A DNA stretch of 41,118 nt from Streptomyces sioyaensis. GTDB taxonomy: Bacteria; Actinomycetota; Actinomycetes; Streptomycetales; Streptomycetaceae. The notes beneath the pieces are model-generated. The model was not told where the DNA came from. It did no database searches and was given only the letters and a program-made list of their open reading frames with translations. This document shows positions 17,123-23,918 of this stretch, piece by piece; the first letter of the stretch is position 1; every line of letters starts with the position of its first letter. Location of the stretch: the NCBI RefSeq assembly GCF_004122735.1, contig NZ_SDIF01000059.1, forward strand, positions 1 to 41,118. The letters are read 5' to 3'. The position numbers and the translations under genes are program-made.

Positions 17123-18091
17123 TCACCCCTGGGTCGCTCGGGCGTAGAGGCTGAGGATCTTCGTCCCGAAGTACGGGCTGTAGCTGGTCCGGTCGTTGTC
17201 CGGGCCCTTGGGACCACCGCCGTTGAGCCCGCCGATCAGGCCGATGACCCGGCCGGTGTGGCTCTGCTCGTCGTAGTCGGCCAGCCAGGGGCTGCCGGAG
17301 GTGCCGCCGTAGAACCCGCCGCACGACATGCGCAGTTCGCGGGTTCCGGTCAGCCGGGCGGTGCGGGTGGCGCAGCGCACCGCCCGGTCCTCGGGGTCGT
17401 TGCGGACGTTCGGGTAGCCGATGACGGTGACGTCGTTGCCGTAACCGGGCGTCGGGGTCAGGGTGTTGCCGCCGGTGACGTCCTCGATGCGGCGGCCGTC
17501 GTCGTCGGACGCGACGGTGGCGAAGGCGAAGTCGAGGTCCGCCCCGTCGCCGGTGGTCCCGCGGCCGGGGTAGGCGAAGGTGTCGTCTATGGCCCACACG
17601 CCGTACGGCTGGCTGGTCGCGCCGGAACGATACTGCGGGACAAAAGCCGCGCGGCTGCCCGGGTTGCAGTGCCCGGCGGTGAGGATCAGATTGCCGTGCG
17701 GGCTGTGCACCACGCTGGCGGTGCAGTGGTGCGCGCGGGCGTCCCCGTCGACGGAGAACAGCACGCCGACGGACGGGATGCCGTCGAAGTGCCGTGCGGT
17801 GGCGGCGCGTCCGCCGGCGGCCGGGGCCGACCGGGCCGTCAGGGCGGAGCCCTGGGCATCGGGTCCGGCGGGCGCCGCGGCCGCCATCCGCTCGGCCGTC
17901 CAGTAGGCGGCGGCGTCCCGGCTGGTCCAGCCGGCGCCCGTGCCGGGGCTCTTGGCCCGCGGCGCCTCGGACCGGGCGCCGTCGACCGCGTGGCCGAAGG
18001 GCGCGGCGGCCAGGCACACCGCGAGGCCGAGTGCGGCCGTCGCGCCCCTGCGCCACCGGCGGTTGCGCCGCCGCTGCTCGGCTCGCGTCAT
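17123..18091 (-). CDS. Secreted trypsin-like serine protease
   Basis: This 322-residue exported protease has a twin-arginine-containing basic start (RRRNRRWRRG) and a hydrophobic core (AALGLAVCLAAAPFGHA) forming a signal peptide of about 36 residues. The catalytic triad of the S1 family is visible as His in ILTAGHCN, Asp in GADLDFAFA and Ser in YGGTSGSPWL. The residues between signal and domain (about 37-100) may be a propeptide. The ATG at 18091 has GGGGAACC upstream. The stretch of arginines recalls a Tat signal but lacks a clean S-R-R-x-F-L-K, so Sec export is as likely. cutA lies 31 bases upstream. Confidence 0.88.
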   Translation of the reverse strand: MTRAEQRRRNRRWRRGATAALGLAVCLAAAPFGHAVDGARSEAPRAKSPGTGAGWTSRDAAAYWTAERMAAAAPAGPDAQGSALTARSAPAAGGRAATARHFDGIPSVGVLFSVDGDARAHHCTASVVHSPHGNLILTAGHCNPGSRAAFVPQYRSGATSQPYGVWAIDDTFAYPGRGTTGDGADLDFAFATVASDDDGRRIEDVTGGNTLTPTPGYGNDVTVIGYPNVRNDPEDRAVRCATRTARLTGTRELRMSCGGFYGGTSGSPWLADYDEQSHTGRVIGLIGGLNGGGPKGPDNDRTSYSPYFGTKILSLYARATQG

Positions 18092-18122
18092 CTCGTGGTT
18101 CCCCGTGTGGTCTCGCTGCACG

Positions 18123-18488
18123 TCAGCTCGTCTCCTTGGTGACCCAGGACAGATAGCCGGCGCCACCGCGGGTGACGGGGGTGGCGATGATCTCGGGGGT
18201 GTCGTAGTCGTGTGCGTCGAGGAGATAGGCCTCCAGCGCGTCGTAGCGCGCCTCGGCCGTCTTGAAGAGCACCTGCCACTCCTGGCCGGTCTCGACCGCG
18301 TTGTCCCAGCGGAACACCGAGGTCACCGGGGCGCTGATCTGTGCGCAGGCGGCGAGCCTGCCCTCGATGGCGCCGCGGGCCAGTTGCCCGGCCTTGGCTT
18401 CGCTGTCGATGGTGGTCATGACGGTCAGGAACCGGGCCTGCCGCCCGGTGGGGTCGGGCACGTCGTTCAGGGCACTCGGGTCGGCCAC
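18123..18488 (-). CDS. cutA: Divalent-cation tolerance protein CutA
   Basis: This 121-residue protein is a CutA1-type small trimeric protein of ferredoxin-like fold, linked to copper tolerance in E. coli although its chemistry is unclear. The motifs FLTVMTTIDSEAKAGQLA, RLAACAQISAPVTSVFRWD, EWQVLFKT and YDTPEIIATPV match the family in order. The GTG at 18488 has GAAGGA eight bases upstream; an ATG three codons earlier (18497) has no spacing for that site, so the GTG is preferred. Confidence 0.92.
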   Translation of the reverse strand: MADPSALNDVPDPTGRQARFLTVMTTIDSEAKAGQLARGAIEGRLAACAQISAPVTSVFRWDNAVETGQEWQVLFKTAEARYDALEAYLLDAHDYDTPEIIATPVTRGGAGYLSWVTKETS

Positions 18489-18530
18489 GTTGCGCATCCT
18501 TCGCGGTGGGGGGACGGGACGGTGGGGCCG

Positions 18531-18556
18531 CATCGGACAAGCACGCCTGTCCGATG
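18531..18556. promoter_or_regulatory. 9-bp perfect inverted repeat in a divergent promoter region
   Basis: CATCGGACA (18531-18539) and TGTCCGATG (18548-18556) form a perfect inverted repeat with an eight-base spacer, 43 bases upstream of cutA and 210 bases before the divergent cupin gene. It could be a protein-binding palindrome or an RNA hairpin. I do not recognise the motif. Confidence 0.45.
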
Positions 18557-18765
18557 GCGCTGGACCGCAATGCATCGTACGGACCGAGATGATCATCCCG
18601 TAAGTGACTTGGCCCGCTCGGCTCGGGTATGCACCCGGACGCAGGCCCCGCCCCCGCCACAAAGGTCCGGTCCGCCCGGATAACTCCCCGGTTGCGCGGC
18701 CCCGTGCACCGGCAACGATGGAAGGGGAGCCCGGCTCGCCGGTCCGCACGCGAAAGGCCCGCATC

Positions 18766-19134
18766 ATGGACGACCTCAGCGCACTCGCCCGTCAGCAGCT
18801 CGACGACGCCAGGGCCTCCGCCCACGGGCGCAGCGGCCATCTCTTCCTGCACGACGGCCCGCTGCGGCAGAGCGTGATCGCGATGATCGCCGGCACCACG
18901 CTCGACGAGCACAACACCCCTCCGGCCGCCAGCCTTCAGGTACTTCACGGGCGGGTCCGGGTGACCGGGTCCGGCGGCGGCCAGGAACTGACGGCCGGTC
19001 AGGTCGCCATGAGCCCGCGCGAGCGGAACGGCCTGCTGGCCCTCGACGACGCGGCGGTGCTGCTGACGGCCGTCACGGAGGTACCGGACCGGGACCACCG
19101 GAGGGCGGCACCGGTGGGGGCGGCCCCGAAGTAG
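18766..19134 (+). CDS. Small cupin-domain protein
   Basis: This 122-residue protein is a one-domain cupin of the compact type common in actinobacteria. Core strands are GHLFLHDGPLRQSVIAM, the first motif DEHNTPPAASLQVLHGRVRV and the second motif LTAGQVAMSPRERNGLLAL. The metal histidines of enzymes are mostly missing, so a binding or sensor role is more likely than catalysis. The ATG at 18766 has GAAAGG nine bases upstream. It stands alone between cutA (divergent) and the methyltransferase. Confidence 0.78.
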   Translation: MDDLSALARQQLDDARASAHGRSGHLFLHDGPLRQSVIAMIAGTTLDEHNTPPAASLQVLHGRVRVTGSGGGQELTAGQVAMSPRERNGLLALDDAAVLLTAVTEVPDRDHRRAAPVGAAPK

Positions 19135-19205
19135 CGGACACGGGTTCCCGCACCCGGGACTTCTCAGTCTTCACGTTTTTCTGAATGTTATGTACTCTCG
19201 TGAGC

Positions 19206-20024
19206 ATGACCAGTCCGCGTGCGAAAGTGCAGCTGACCGGCGAGAAGGAAACCCTCCTCGCCACGCTCTACGGCCGCGCGGTCGACAGCCGCGCGAAGGA
19301 CCCGATCCTGGGGGACCCGACGGCCGCCGACACCGTGCGGCGACTCGACTACGACTTCACGAAGATGCGGATAGGCCCCGGCGACGCCGCCGGAATCGCC
19401 CTGCGCGCCCGGCAGTTGGACGTCTGGACGGCGCGCTTCCTCGCCCGGCACGAGGAGGCGACGGTGGTCCACCTGGGCTGCGGCCTCGACAGCCGCGTCC
19501 ACCGGCTCGACCCGGGCCCGGGGGTGCGGTGGTACGACATCGACTACCCCGAGGTCATCGCGCTGCGGCGGGAGCTGTATCCGGAGCGCGCGGGATACAC
19601 GGCCATCGCCTCGTCGGTGACCGACCCGGCGTGGACGGCGCGCATTCCGTCGGACCGGCCGACGATGGTCGTGGCCGAGGGCCTGTTGATGTATCTGACC
19701 GAGGAGGAGGGCAGTGCGCTGCTGCGCCGGCTGATGGCGCACGCACCGCGCGGTGAGCTGGCCTTCGACGCCTTCAGCCGGTTCGCGATCCGCAGCCAGC
19801 GGATCAACCACGTCGTCGTGGCGGCCGGCGCGCGGCTGTACTGGGGCACGGACGCCGCGGGCCTCGCGCGGCTGAGCCCGCAGCTGACGATCGTCGAGAG
19901 CCTCAGCATGCTGGAGCTCCCGGGGATCGCGAAAGTGCCGGCCCGCTACCGCCTGGGGCTGCGGGCCCTGGCCAAGGTCCCCGCGGTGCGGGACATGGCG
20001 CGGCTCTACCGCTGCCGGTTCTGA
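19206..20024 (+). CDS. Class I SAM-dependent methyltransferase (leucine carboxyl methyltransferase/TcmP type)
   Basis: This 272-residue protein belongs to the leucine carboxyl methyltransferase-like group that includes TcmP polyketide O-methyltransferase. The start (KVQLTGEKETLLATLYGRAVDSR), the SAM loop VVHLGCGLDSRVHRL, WYDIDYPEVIALRREL and MVVAEGLLMYLTEEEG are hallmark segments in the right order. The substrate is unknown and no biosynthetic cluster surrounds it. The ATG at 19206 has no good ribosome site. The upstream 60 bases are AT-richer than the surroundings, with TATGTA near 19190, so a near-leaderless mRNA is possible. A GTG at 19200 is an alternative start. Confidence 0.87.
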   Translation: MTSPRAKVQLTGEKETLLATLYGRAVDSRAKDPILGDPTAADTVRRLDYDFTKMRIGPGDAAGIALRARQLDVWTARFLARHEEATVVHLGCGLDSRVHRLDPGPGVRWYDIDYPEVIALRRELYPERAGYTAIASSVTDPAWTARIPSDRPTMVVAEGLLMYLTEEEGSALLRRLMAHAPRGELAFDAFSRFAIRSQRINHVVVAAGARLYWGTDAAGLARLSPQLTIVESLSMLELPGIAKVPARYRLGLRALAKVPAVRDMARLYRCRF

Positions 20025-20060
20025 GCGGGGCGGCCCGCGGCGGGACCGGCCGGTGCCCGG

Positions 20061-20849
20061 TCAGCCCGCCAGCCACTGGTCGTAGACCAGCTTGCACAGC
20101 AGGGCGACGACCACGACCACCAGCACCCCGCGGACGAAACCCACACCCCGCTTGAGCGCCATCCGGGCGCCCACCATCCCGCCGGTGAGGTTGAACAGCG
20201 CGAGCACTGCGCCGAGTTGCCACAGCACGGTGCCCTGGAGCGAGAACATCGTCAGCGCGCCGATGTTGGTGCAGACGTTGACGACCTTGGCGGTGGCCGA
20301 GGCGGTGACCAGGTCCATGTGCAGCAGCGCGGCGAGCGCGAGGATCAAGAACGCCCCGGTCCCGGGCCCGATCAGGCCGTCGTAGAAGCCGATGCCCAGG
20401 CCCGCGACGAGGACGGCCGCCAGCATGCGCCGGGCGGAGACCGGGCCCGAGGGCGCGGGCGCGGTGCCGAAGGCCGGGCGGAGCAGGACGAAGACGAGCA
20501 CCGCCAGCAGCACGGCCATGATCAGCGGGCGCAGCACCGCGCTGTTGATGCCCGCCGCGAAGAACGCCCCGCCCAGCGAACCGGCCATCGCGGCCAGGCC
20601 GATCCGCAGCGCCGTGCGGACATCGATCGGGGCCTTGCGGACGTAGGTGACCGCGGCCGCGGTGGTGCCGACGATGGCGGTGGATTTGTTGGTGGCGAGC
20701 ACGCAGGCGGCCGGGGTGTGCGGGAGGCCGACCAGCAGCGCCGGGAGCAGCAGCAGTCCACCACCGCCCACGACGGCATCGATCCAGCCCGCCGCGAGCG
20801 CGGCCAGCGCGAGCAGGGTCAGGGTGAACAGCGATATGTCAGCGGGCAC
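20061..20849 (-). CDS. TSUP family permease (TauE/SafE type)
   Basis: This 262-residue integral membrane protein of the sulfite exporter TauE/SafE family has about eight membrane segments. The two-fold pattern is visible in the N-terminal GWIDAVVGGGGLLLLPALL and the C-terminal FYDGLIGPGTGAFLILAL, both typical of the family. Members carry sulfite, sulfoacetate or other small anions; the cargo is unknown here. It starts at the GTG at 20849. TAAGAT lies seven bases before the GTG and no ribosome site is clear, so a leaderless transcript is possible. Confidence 0.88.
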   Translation of the reverse strand: MPADISLFTLTLLALAALAAGWIDAVVGGGGLLLLPALLVGLPHTPAACVLATNKSTAIVGTTAAAVTYVRKAPIDVRTALRIGLAAMAGSLGGAFFAAGINSAVLRPLIMAVLLAVLVFVLLRPAFGTAPAPSGPVSARRMLAAVLVAGLGIGFYDGLIGPGTGAFLILALAALLHMDLVTASATAKVVNVCTNIGALTMFSLQGTVLWQLGAVLALFNLTGGMVGARMALKRGVGFVRGVLVVVVVALLCKLVYDQWLAG

Positions 20850-21223
20850 CAGGTGATCTTAGGGACCCCGCGCGCCCGAGCCGGGGGAATTCGGCCGCTG
20901 GGCCGCGGACGCATGGCGCCAATTTCCGGGCGGGCCCGCGCCGTTGCGTCCGGGGGCTGGTACCCGCCGCCGAAGTGCGCTGCGCCGATCGGGCTAAATG
21001 GCGCGCCAACTGTGGTGCGTCGTCGGGCCGGTCACTTCAATCGGTGCTACCGACGGTGGGGTGCCCATCCCCTGTCGGGGGACCAGGGACGACTGCCGTC
21101 ATGCGGCGATGCCGTCCTGTTCTTCAGGGCACCCCCGGCAGGAGAGCGCGGGGGGAGTTGCCTTCCCTCTGGCGTGCAGCAGCCCCACCTCCCTCGTGGA
21201 GCCTTCGAAAGGGGCTGTCCAAC
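20850..21223. other. 374-base divergent intergenic region with a structured leader
   Basis: This gap holds the promoter of the TSUP gene on one side and a long leader for the Ig-repeat gene on the other. CTAAAT at 20994-20999 could be a -10 box for the plus strand. From 21041 onward the sequence is full of inverted repeats described under the leader entry. No open frame with a ribosome site is visible in it. Confidence 0.5.
21041..21155 (+). ncRNA. Candidate structured leader RNA upstream of the Ig-repeat gene
   Basis: A small hairpin (TCGGT/ACCGA, 21041-21053) precedes a 9-bp closing stem, GGGGTGCCC (21058-21066) with GGGCACCCC (21127-21135). It encloses CCCC-TGTC-GGGG and a longer arm built from GGACG...CGTCC and GCCG...CGGC. 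The 3' strand of the closing stem can instead pair CCCCC (21132-21136) with GGGGG (21150-21155), so the two folds exclude each other. This could be a cis-acting switch or only GC-driven pairing. It matches no riboswitch class I know. Confidence 0.35.
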
Positions 21224-22639
21224 ATGGCACTTTCCCTCACCCTCACCCCGTCGACCGTTGCACCGGGCGGGACCTTCACGGCCACCGCCACCGGTGCCGT
21301 AGCGGGAGAGGCGATCACCTTCACCTATGACGCGGCAGTACCGGTCACAGTGACCGCTGACGGCACCGGTAGTGCGTCCGCCACCTTCACGGCGACCACC
21401 TCGGGGGCGGTGGTCGCCGCCGGTCCCACCAGTGGGGCCGTTTCAGCGGAGCTGACCGTCGCCGCGCCGAACTGTGTGGTCACCCTGACCTCGTCGCCCG
21501 CGACCCCGGTCGCCGGCCAGCCCGTGACCCTCACCGCCACCGTCACCTGCGGCGGCGTCGCCGTCCCGGGCGCGACGGTCGTCTTCAGCACCACCAGCGG
21601 AACCCTGGGAGTCGGTGTCACAGGTGCCGGCGGCACGGCCACCCTGACCACCCCCGCGCTGCCCACCGGCAGCACCGTCGTCACGGGCACCGTCGTCGCC
21701 GCCAACACCACTTGCACCTGTGTCGGCCTCGCCGGGACCACGACCGTGACCGTCGCCCCGCCGCCGAGCTGCGTGGTCACCCTGACCTCGTCGCCCGCCA
21801 CCCCGGTCGCCGGCCAGCCCGTGACCCTCACCGCCACCGTCACCTGCGGCGGCGTCCCGGTCGTGGGGGCGGTGGTCCTGTTCACCACCACCAGCGGTCC
21901 CCTGGGCGTCGGCGTCACCGGTGCCGGCGGCACGGCCACCCTGACCACCACCGCCCTGCCCGCCGGAGCCAACGTCGTCACGGCCACCGTCGCTGCTGCC
22001 ACCACCACCTGCACCTGTGTCGGCGTCGCCGCGACCACCACCGTGAACGTCACCCCGGCGCCGGGCTGCGTGGTCACCCTGACCTCGTCGCCCGCCAGCC
22101 CGGTCGTCGGCCAGCCGGTGACCCTCACTGCCACCGTCACGTGCAACGGCGCCCCGGTCGTGGGCGCGGTGGTCCTCTTCACCAGCACCAGTGGTCCCCT
22201 GGGCGTCGGCGTCACCGGTCTCACCGGCACGGCCAGCACGACCACCAGCGCGCTGCCCGCCGGCGCCAACGCCGTTACGGCCACCGTCCTCTTCGCCCCC
22301 ACCACCTGCCCCTGCACCGGGTCCTCCGCGACCACGACCGTGACCGTCGGGGGCGTAGGGACAGGGGGGCTCACGGCGCACCCGGCCTGCTACCGGCTGA
22401 ACTTCCCGCCGCTGTCCGCCCAAGCCACGTTCAGCGCGAGTGGCGCGACGCCGGGTTCGACGGTCACGTTCCACCTCGACGGGGCCGGCGGCCCCGTGGT
22501 GTGCACCGCCGTGGCCGACGCGAGCGGCAACGCCAGCTGCACGGCCACCCTCAGCCTCTTCCAGCTGGGGTTCGCCTCCTACACCGCGACCAGCGGGACG
22601 CAGGTCTCCTCCAGCACCCTGTCCCTCTGCCTCACCTGA
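21224..22639 (+). CDS. Ig-like tandem repeat protein without signal peptide
   Basis: This 471-residue protein consists almost entirely of beta-sandwich repeats. After an 82-residue N-terminal Ig-like unit come three repeats of exactly 99 residues (83-181, 182-280, 281-379) and a 92-residue C-terminal unit. Each repeat starts xCVVTLTSSPA, has TATVTCxG and ends with TCxC, so it carries four cysteines able to form two disulfides. Composition is dominated by Thr, Val, Ala and Gly. There is no signal peptide, membrane segment or sorting motif. Such stacks occur in bacterial surface proteins and in phage tail proteins. The ATG at 21224 has GAAAGGGG upstream. Function unknown. Confidence 0.85.
   Translation: MALSLTLTPSTVAPGGTFTATATGAVAGEAITFTYDAAVPVTVTADGTGSASATFTATTSGAVVAAGPTSGAVSAELTVAAPNCVVTLTSSPATPVAGQPVTLTATVTCGGVAVPGATVVFSTTSGTLGVGVTGAGGTATLTTPALPTGSTVVTGTVVAANTTCTCVGLAGTTTVTVAPPPSCVVTLTSSPATPVAGQPVTLTATVTCGGVPVVGAVVLFTTTSGPLGVGVTGAGGTATLTTTALPAGANVVTATVAAATTTCTCVGVAATTTVNVTPAPGCVVTLTSSPASPVVGQPVTLTATVTCNGAPVVGAVVLFTSTSGPLGVGVTGLTGTASTTTSALPAGANAVTATVLFAPTTCPCTGSSATTTVTVGGVGTGGLTAHPACYRLNFPPLSAQATFSASGATPGSTVTFHLDGAGGPVVCTAVADASGNASCTATLSLFQLGFASYTATSGTQVSSSTLSLCLT
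21470..22360 (+). repeat. Three in-frame 297-bp tandem repeats
   Basis: Units at 21470-21766, 21767-22063 and 22064-22360 code for the three 99-residue Ig-like repeats. Long stretches are identical at DNA level, for instance around the GCCGGCCAGCCCGTGACCCT block of the first two units. This points to recent duplication or gene conversion, and to likely copy-number variation. Confidence 0.85.
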
Positions 22640-22730
22640 TCCCCGACGCACACGCGGCACAGCCACACAGCGTGCCGTCGCTCACCTGAACCAGTGCAAC
22701 CGGCCCAGGGCTGCTGAGCGGCCCGGCAAC

Positions 22731-22769
22731 ACAGCCGTCCCCCGTATCGCAACTACGGGGGACGGCTGT
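22731..22769 (+). terminator. Perfect 16-bp stem-loop
   Basis: The arms 22731-22746 and 22754-22769 are perfectly complementary around the loop TCGCAAC. It lies between the Ig-repeat gene and the small Cys-rich gene, 31 bases before the next start codon. It is probably the terminator of the former or an mRNA processing and stability element, and no T tract follows. Confidence 0.65.
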
Positions 22770-22800
22770 AGGGCCACAAGGATAGGCAAAGGAGTGCGAC

Positions 22801-22959
22801 ATGGGTTGCAATTGCGGCGGAGGTGCCCGTCCGAGCCTCACCGTCTACCAGCTGAATCTGCCCGACGGCACCGCCCGCCAGTTCTACACCTGGCAAGAGG
22901 CAGAAGCCGCCAATCAGCGGGCGGGCGGCCTCGGCACCATCGTCATCATCAATCAGTAG
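22801..22959 (+). CDS. Small Cys-rich protein resembling actinophage MGCNCG proteins
   Basis: This 52-residue protein begins MGCNCGGG and continues with a short beta-rich body (LTVYQLNLPDGTARQFYTW) and QEAEAANQRAGGLGTIVI. The layout, MGCNCG followed by a strand-rich xVxxPDGTxxxFxxxxEAxxA segment, is one I associate with small proteins near the tail and lysis genes of actinobacteriophages. Their role is not established. The ATG at 22801 has AAAGGAG at ideal spacing, so expression is likely despite the small size. It lies between the Ig-repeat gene and the DUF1360-like gene, all on the same strand. Confidence 0.75.
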   Translation: MGCNCGGGARPSLTVYQLNLPDGTARQFYTWQEAEAANQRAGGLGTIVIINQ

Positions 22960-23045
22960 CCGAATTCCCCTCGGCACGAACGGAATTCTCCGGCCCAGCG
23001 CACGGCCACAGCGGACGCCTTCGGCCGGAGCGCAGCGGGCCGGTC

Positions 23046-23100
23046 GGCCGGGGCCGCCGTCTCTTCCGCCAGCGGGTCGGGAAAACGGCCGGCCCCGGCC
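23046..23100 (+). terminator. Long GC stem-loop after the small Cys-rich gene
   Basis: The arm 23046-23060 pairs with 23085-23100 with a single unpaired G, around a 24-base loop. It is followed by non-T sequence. It probably ends transcription of the small gene before the DUF1360-like gene. Confidence 0.4.
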
Positions 23101-23141
23101 TTCGAAGCAGGGCAGGTGCCGAGGCGCGAGGCGACCCCAAT

Positions 23142-23169
23142 TCCTTTTCGGGTCAGGCTCCTTTTCGGG
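23142..23169 (+). repeat. Direct repeat upstream of the DUF1360-like gene
   Basis: TCCTTTTCGGG occurs twice, at 23142-23152 and 23159-23169, 17 bases start to start, about 30 bases before the DUF1360-like start. It is AT-richer than its surroundings and could be a regulator site or part of the promoter. Confidence 0.4.
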
Positions 23170-23197
23170 AAACTCACGGCGAGAGGACGGACTCCCC

Positions 23198-23485
23198 ATG
23201 AGCCTTTTAGAGTTTCTGCTTTCCCTCGGCGCCACGTGCCGCCTCATCAGATTCCTCACGAAGGACACCCTCGCCGGGGGTTTCCGCTCCTGGATCGCCG
23301 ACCGCTTCGGCGACGACTCCAAACCCTCCTATCTGGTCAGTTGCAGCTGGTGTACGAGCATCTGGGTGGCCGCCGCCATGACCGCCCTCACGCACTGGGC
23401 CGGCGGGACCCTCGCGCTGCAGCTCACCACCACCGCCCTGTCGCTCTCCTACCTCGCCGGACTCGCATCCCGCTGGCTCGACTGA
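23198..23485 (+). CDS. DUF1360-like membrane protein
   Basis: This 95-residue protein has the arrangement of DUF1360 proteins: an N-terminal amphipathic RLIRFLTKDTL segment, RSWIADRFGDDSKPSYLVSC, the Cys/Trp signature SCSWCTSIWVAAAM, and a C-terminal membrane helix (LQLTTTALSLSYLAGLAS). Related proteins occur in spore-forming bacteria and, as I recall, commonly in actinophage genomes; the function is unknown. The ATG at 23198 has GAGAGGACGG upstream. Its 3' end overlaps the convergent gene at 23449-23769 by 37 bases. Confidence 0.72.
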   Translation: MSLLEFLLSLGATCRLIRFLTKDTLAGGFRSWIADRFGDDSKPSYLVSCSWCTSIWVAAAMTALTHWAGGTLALQLTTTALSLSYLAGLASRWLD

Positions 23486-23769
23486 TCGTCGCGGAAGAGC
23501 AGACGCGTACCCCGACTCTTCGCGACCCGGTGCACCTCCACCAGCGCATCGGTCAGCTCGACGGCCAGCAGCTGAAGCTCCCCGGACGTCCACCCGCGCC
23601 CCGCGAAGACGCGCCGCGCTTCGTCGATGAGGTCGACGGCCGAGGCGAGCTGTTCCTCCTCGACGGCGTCGGCGACGCGGGCCACGTACCCGGTCCCGTC
23701 GCTCACCAGAAAGCACGGCTTGCCGTCCAGGCTCGTCCACGGCAGCAGCCGCGCGATGGGTTCGGTCAT
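23449..23769 (-). CDS. Conserved actinobacterial hypothetical protein beside the XRE/DUF397 pair
   Basis: This 106-residue soluble protein begins MTEPIARLLPWTSLDGKPCF and continues with LVSDGTGYVARVADAVEEEQL and an all-helical C-terminus. I recognise the N-terminus as that of a small Streptomyces family often found near XRE-DUF5753 and DUF397 genes, but no function is known. I choose the ATG at 23769, with GGGGAG eight bases upstream; ATGs at 23790 and slightly beyond are alternatives. It is divergent from the XRE gene and overlaps the end of the DUF1360-like gene by 37 bases. Confidence 0.68.
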   Translation of the reverse strand: MTEPIARLLPWTSLDGKPCFLVSDGTGYVARVADAVEEEQLASAVDLIDEARRVFAGRGWTSGELQLLAVELTDALVEVHRVAKSRGTRLLFRDDQSSQRDASPAR

Positions 23770-23849
23770 TTCCTCAACTCCCCTACTCATGGACACCAGG
23801 TGTAGTCAAATCGTCACCGGAACAACGCAACGGGCAATAGAATCGGGGT

Positions 23850-23872
23850 GCTTGAGGCAGTAGGACTCAAGC
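23850..23872. promoter_or_regulatory. Inverted repeat between a -10-like box and the XRE gene
   Basis: GCTTGAG (23850-23856) and CTCAAGC (23866-23872) form a perfect 7-bp inverted repeat with nine bases between. It starts just downstream of TAGAAT (23838-23843) and 46 bases before the XRE start, a position suited to autorepression. Confidence 0.45.
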
Positions 23873-23918
23873 CTGCGACCTGCTGCGCCCTGGGCGCGCG
23901 CTCACATCCCAAGAGGTC

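Noticed and set aside
19206..20024. Member of a biosynthetic gene cluster, because of the TcmP-like methyltransferase
   Set aside because: The neighbours are a cupin, cutA and a TSUP permease; no PKS, NRPS, terpene or RiPP enzymes are present.
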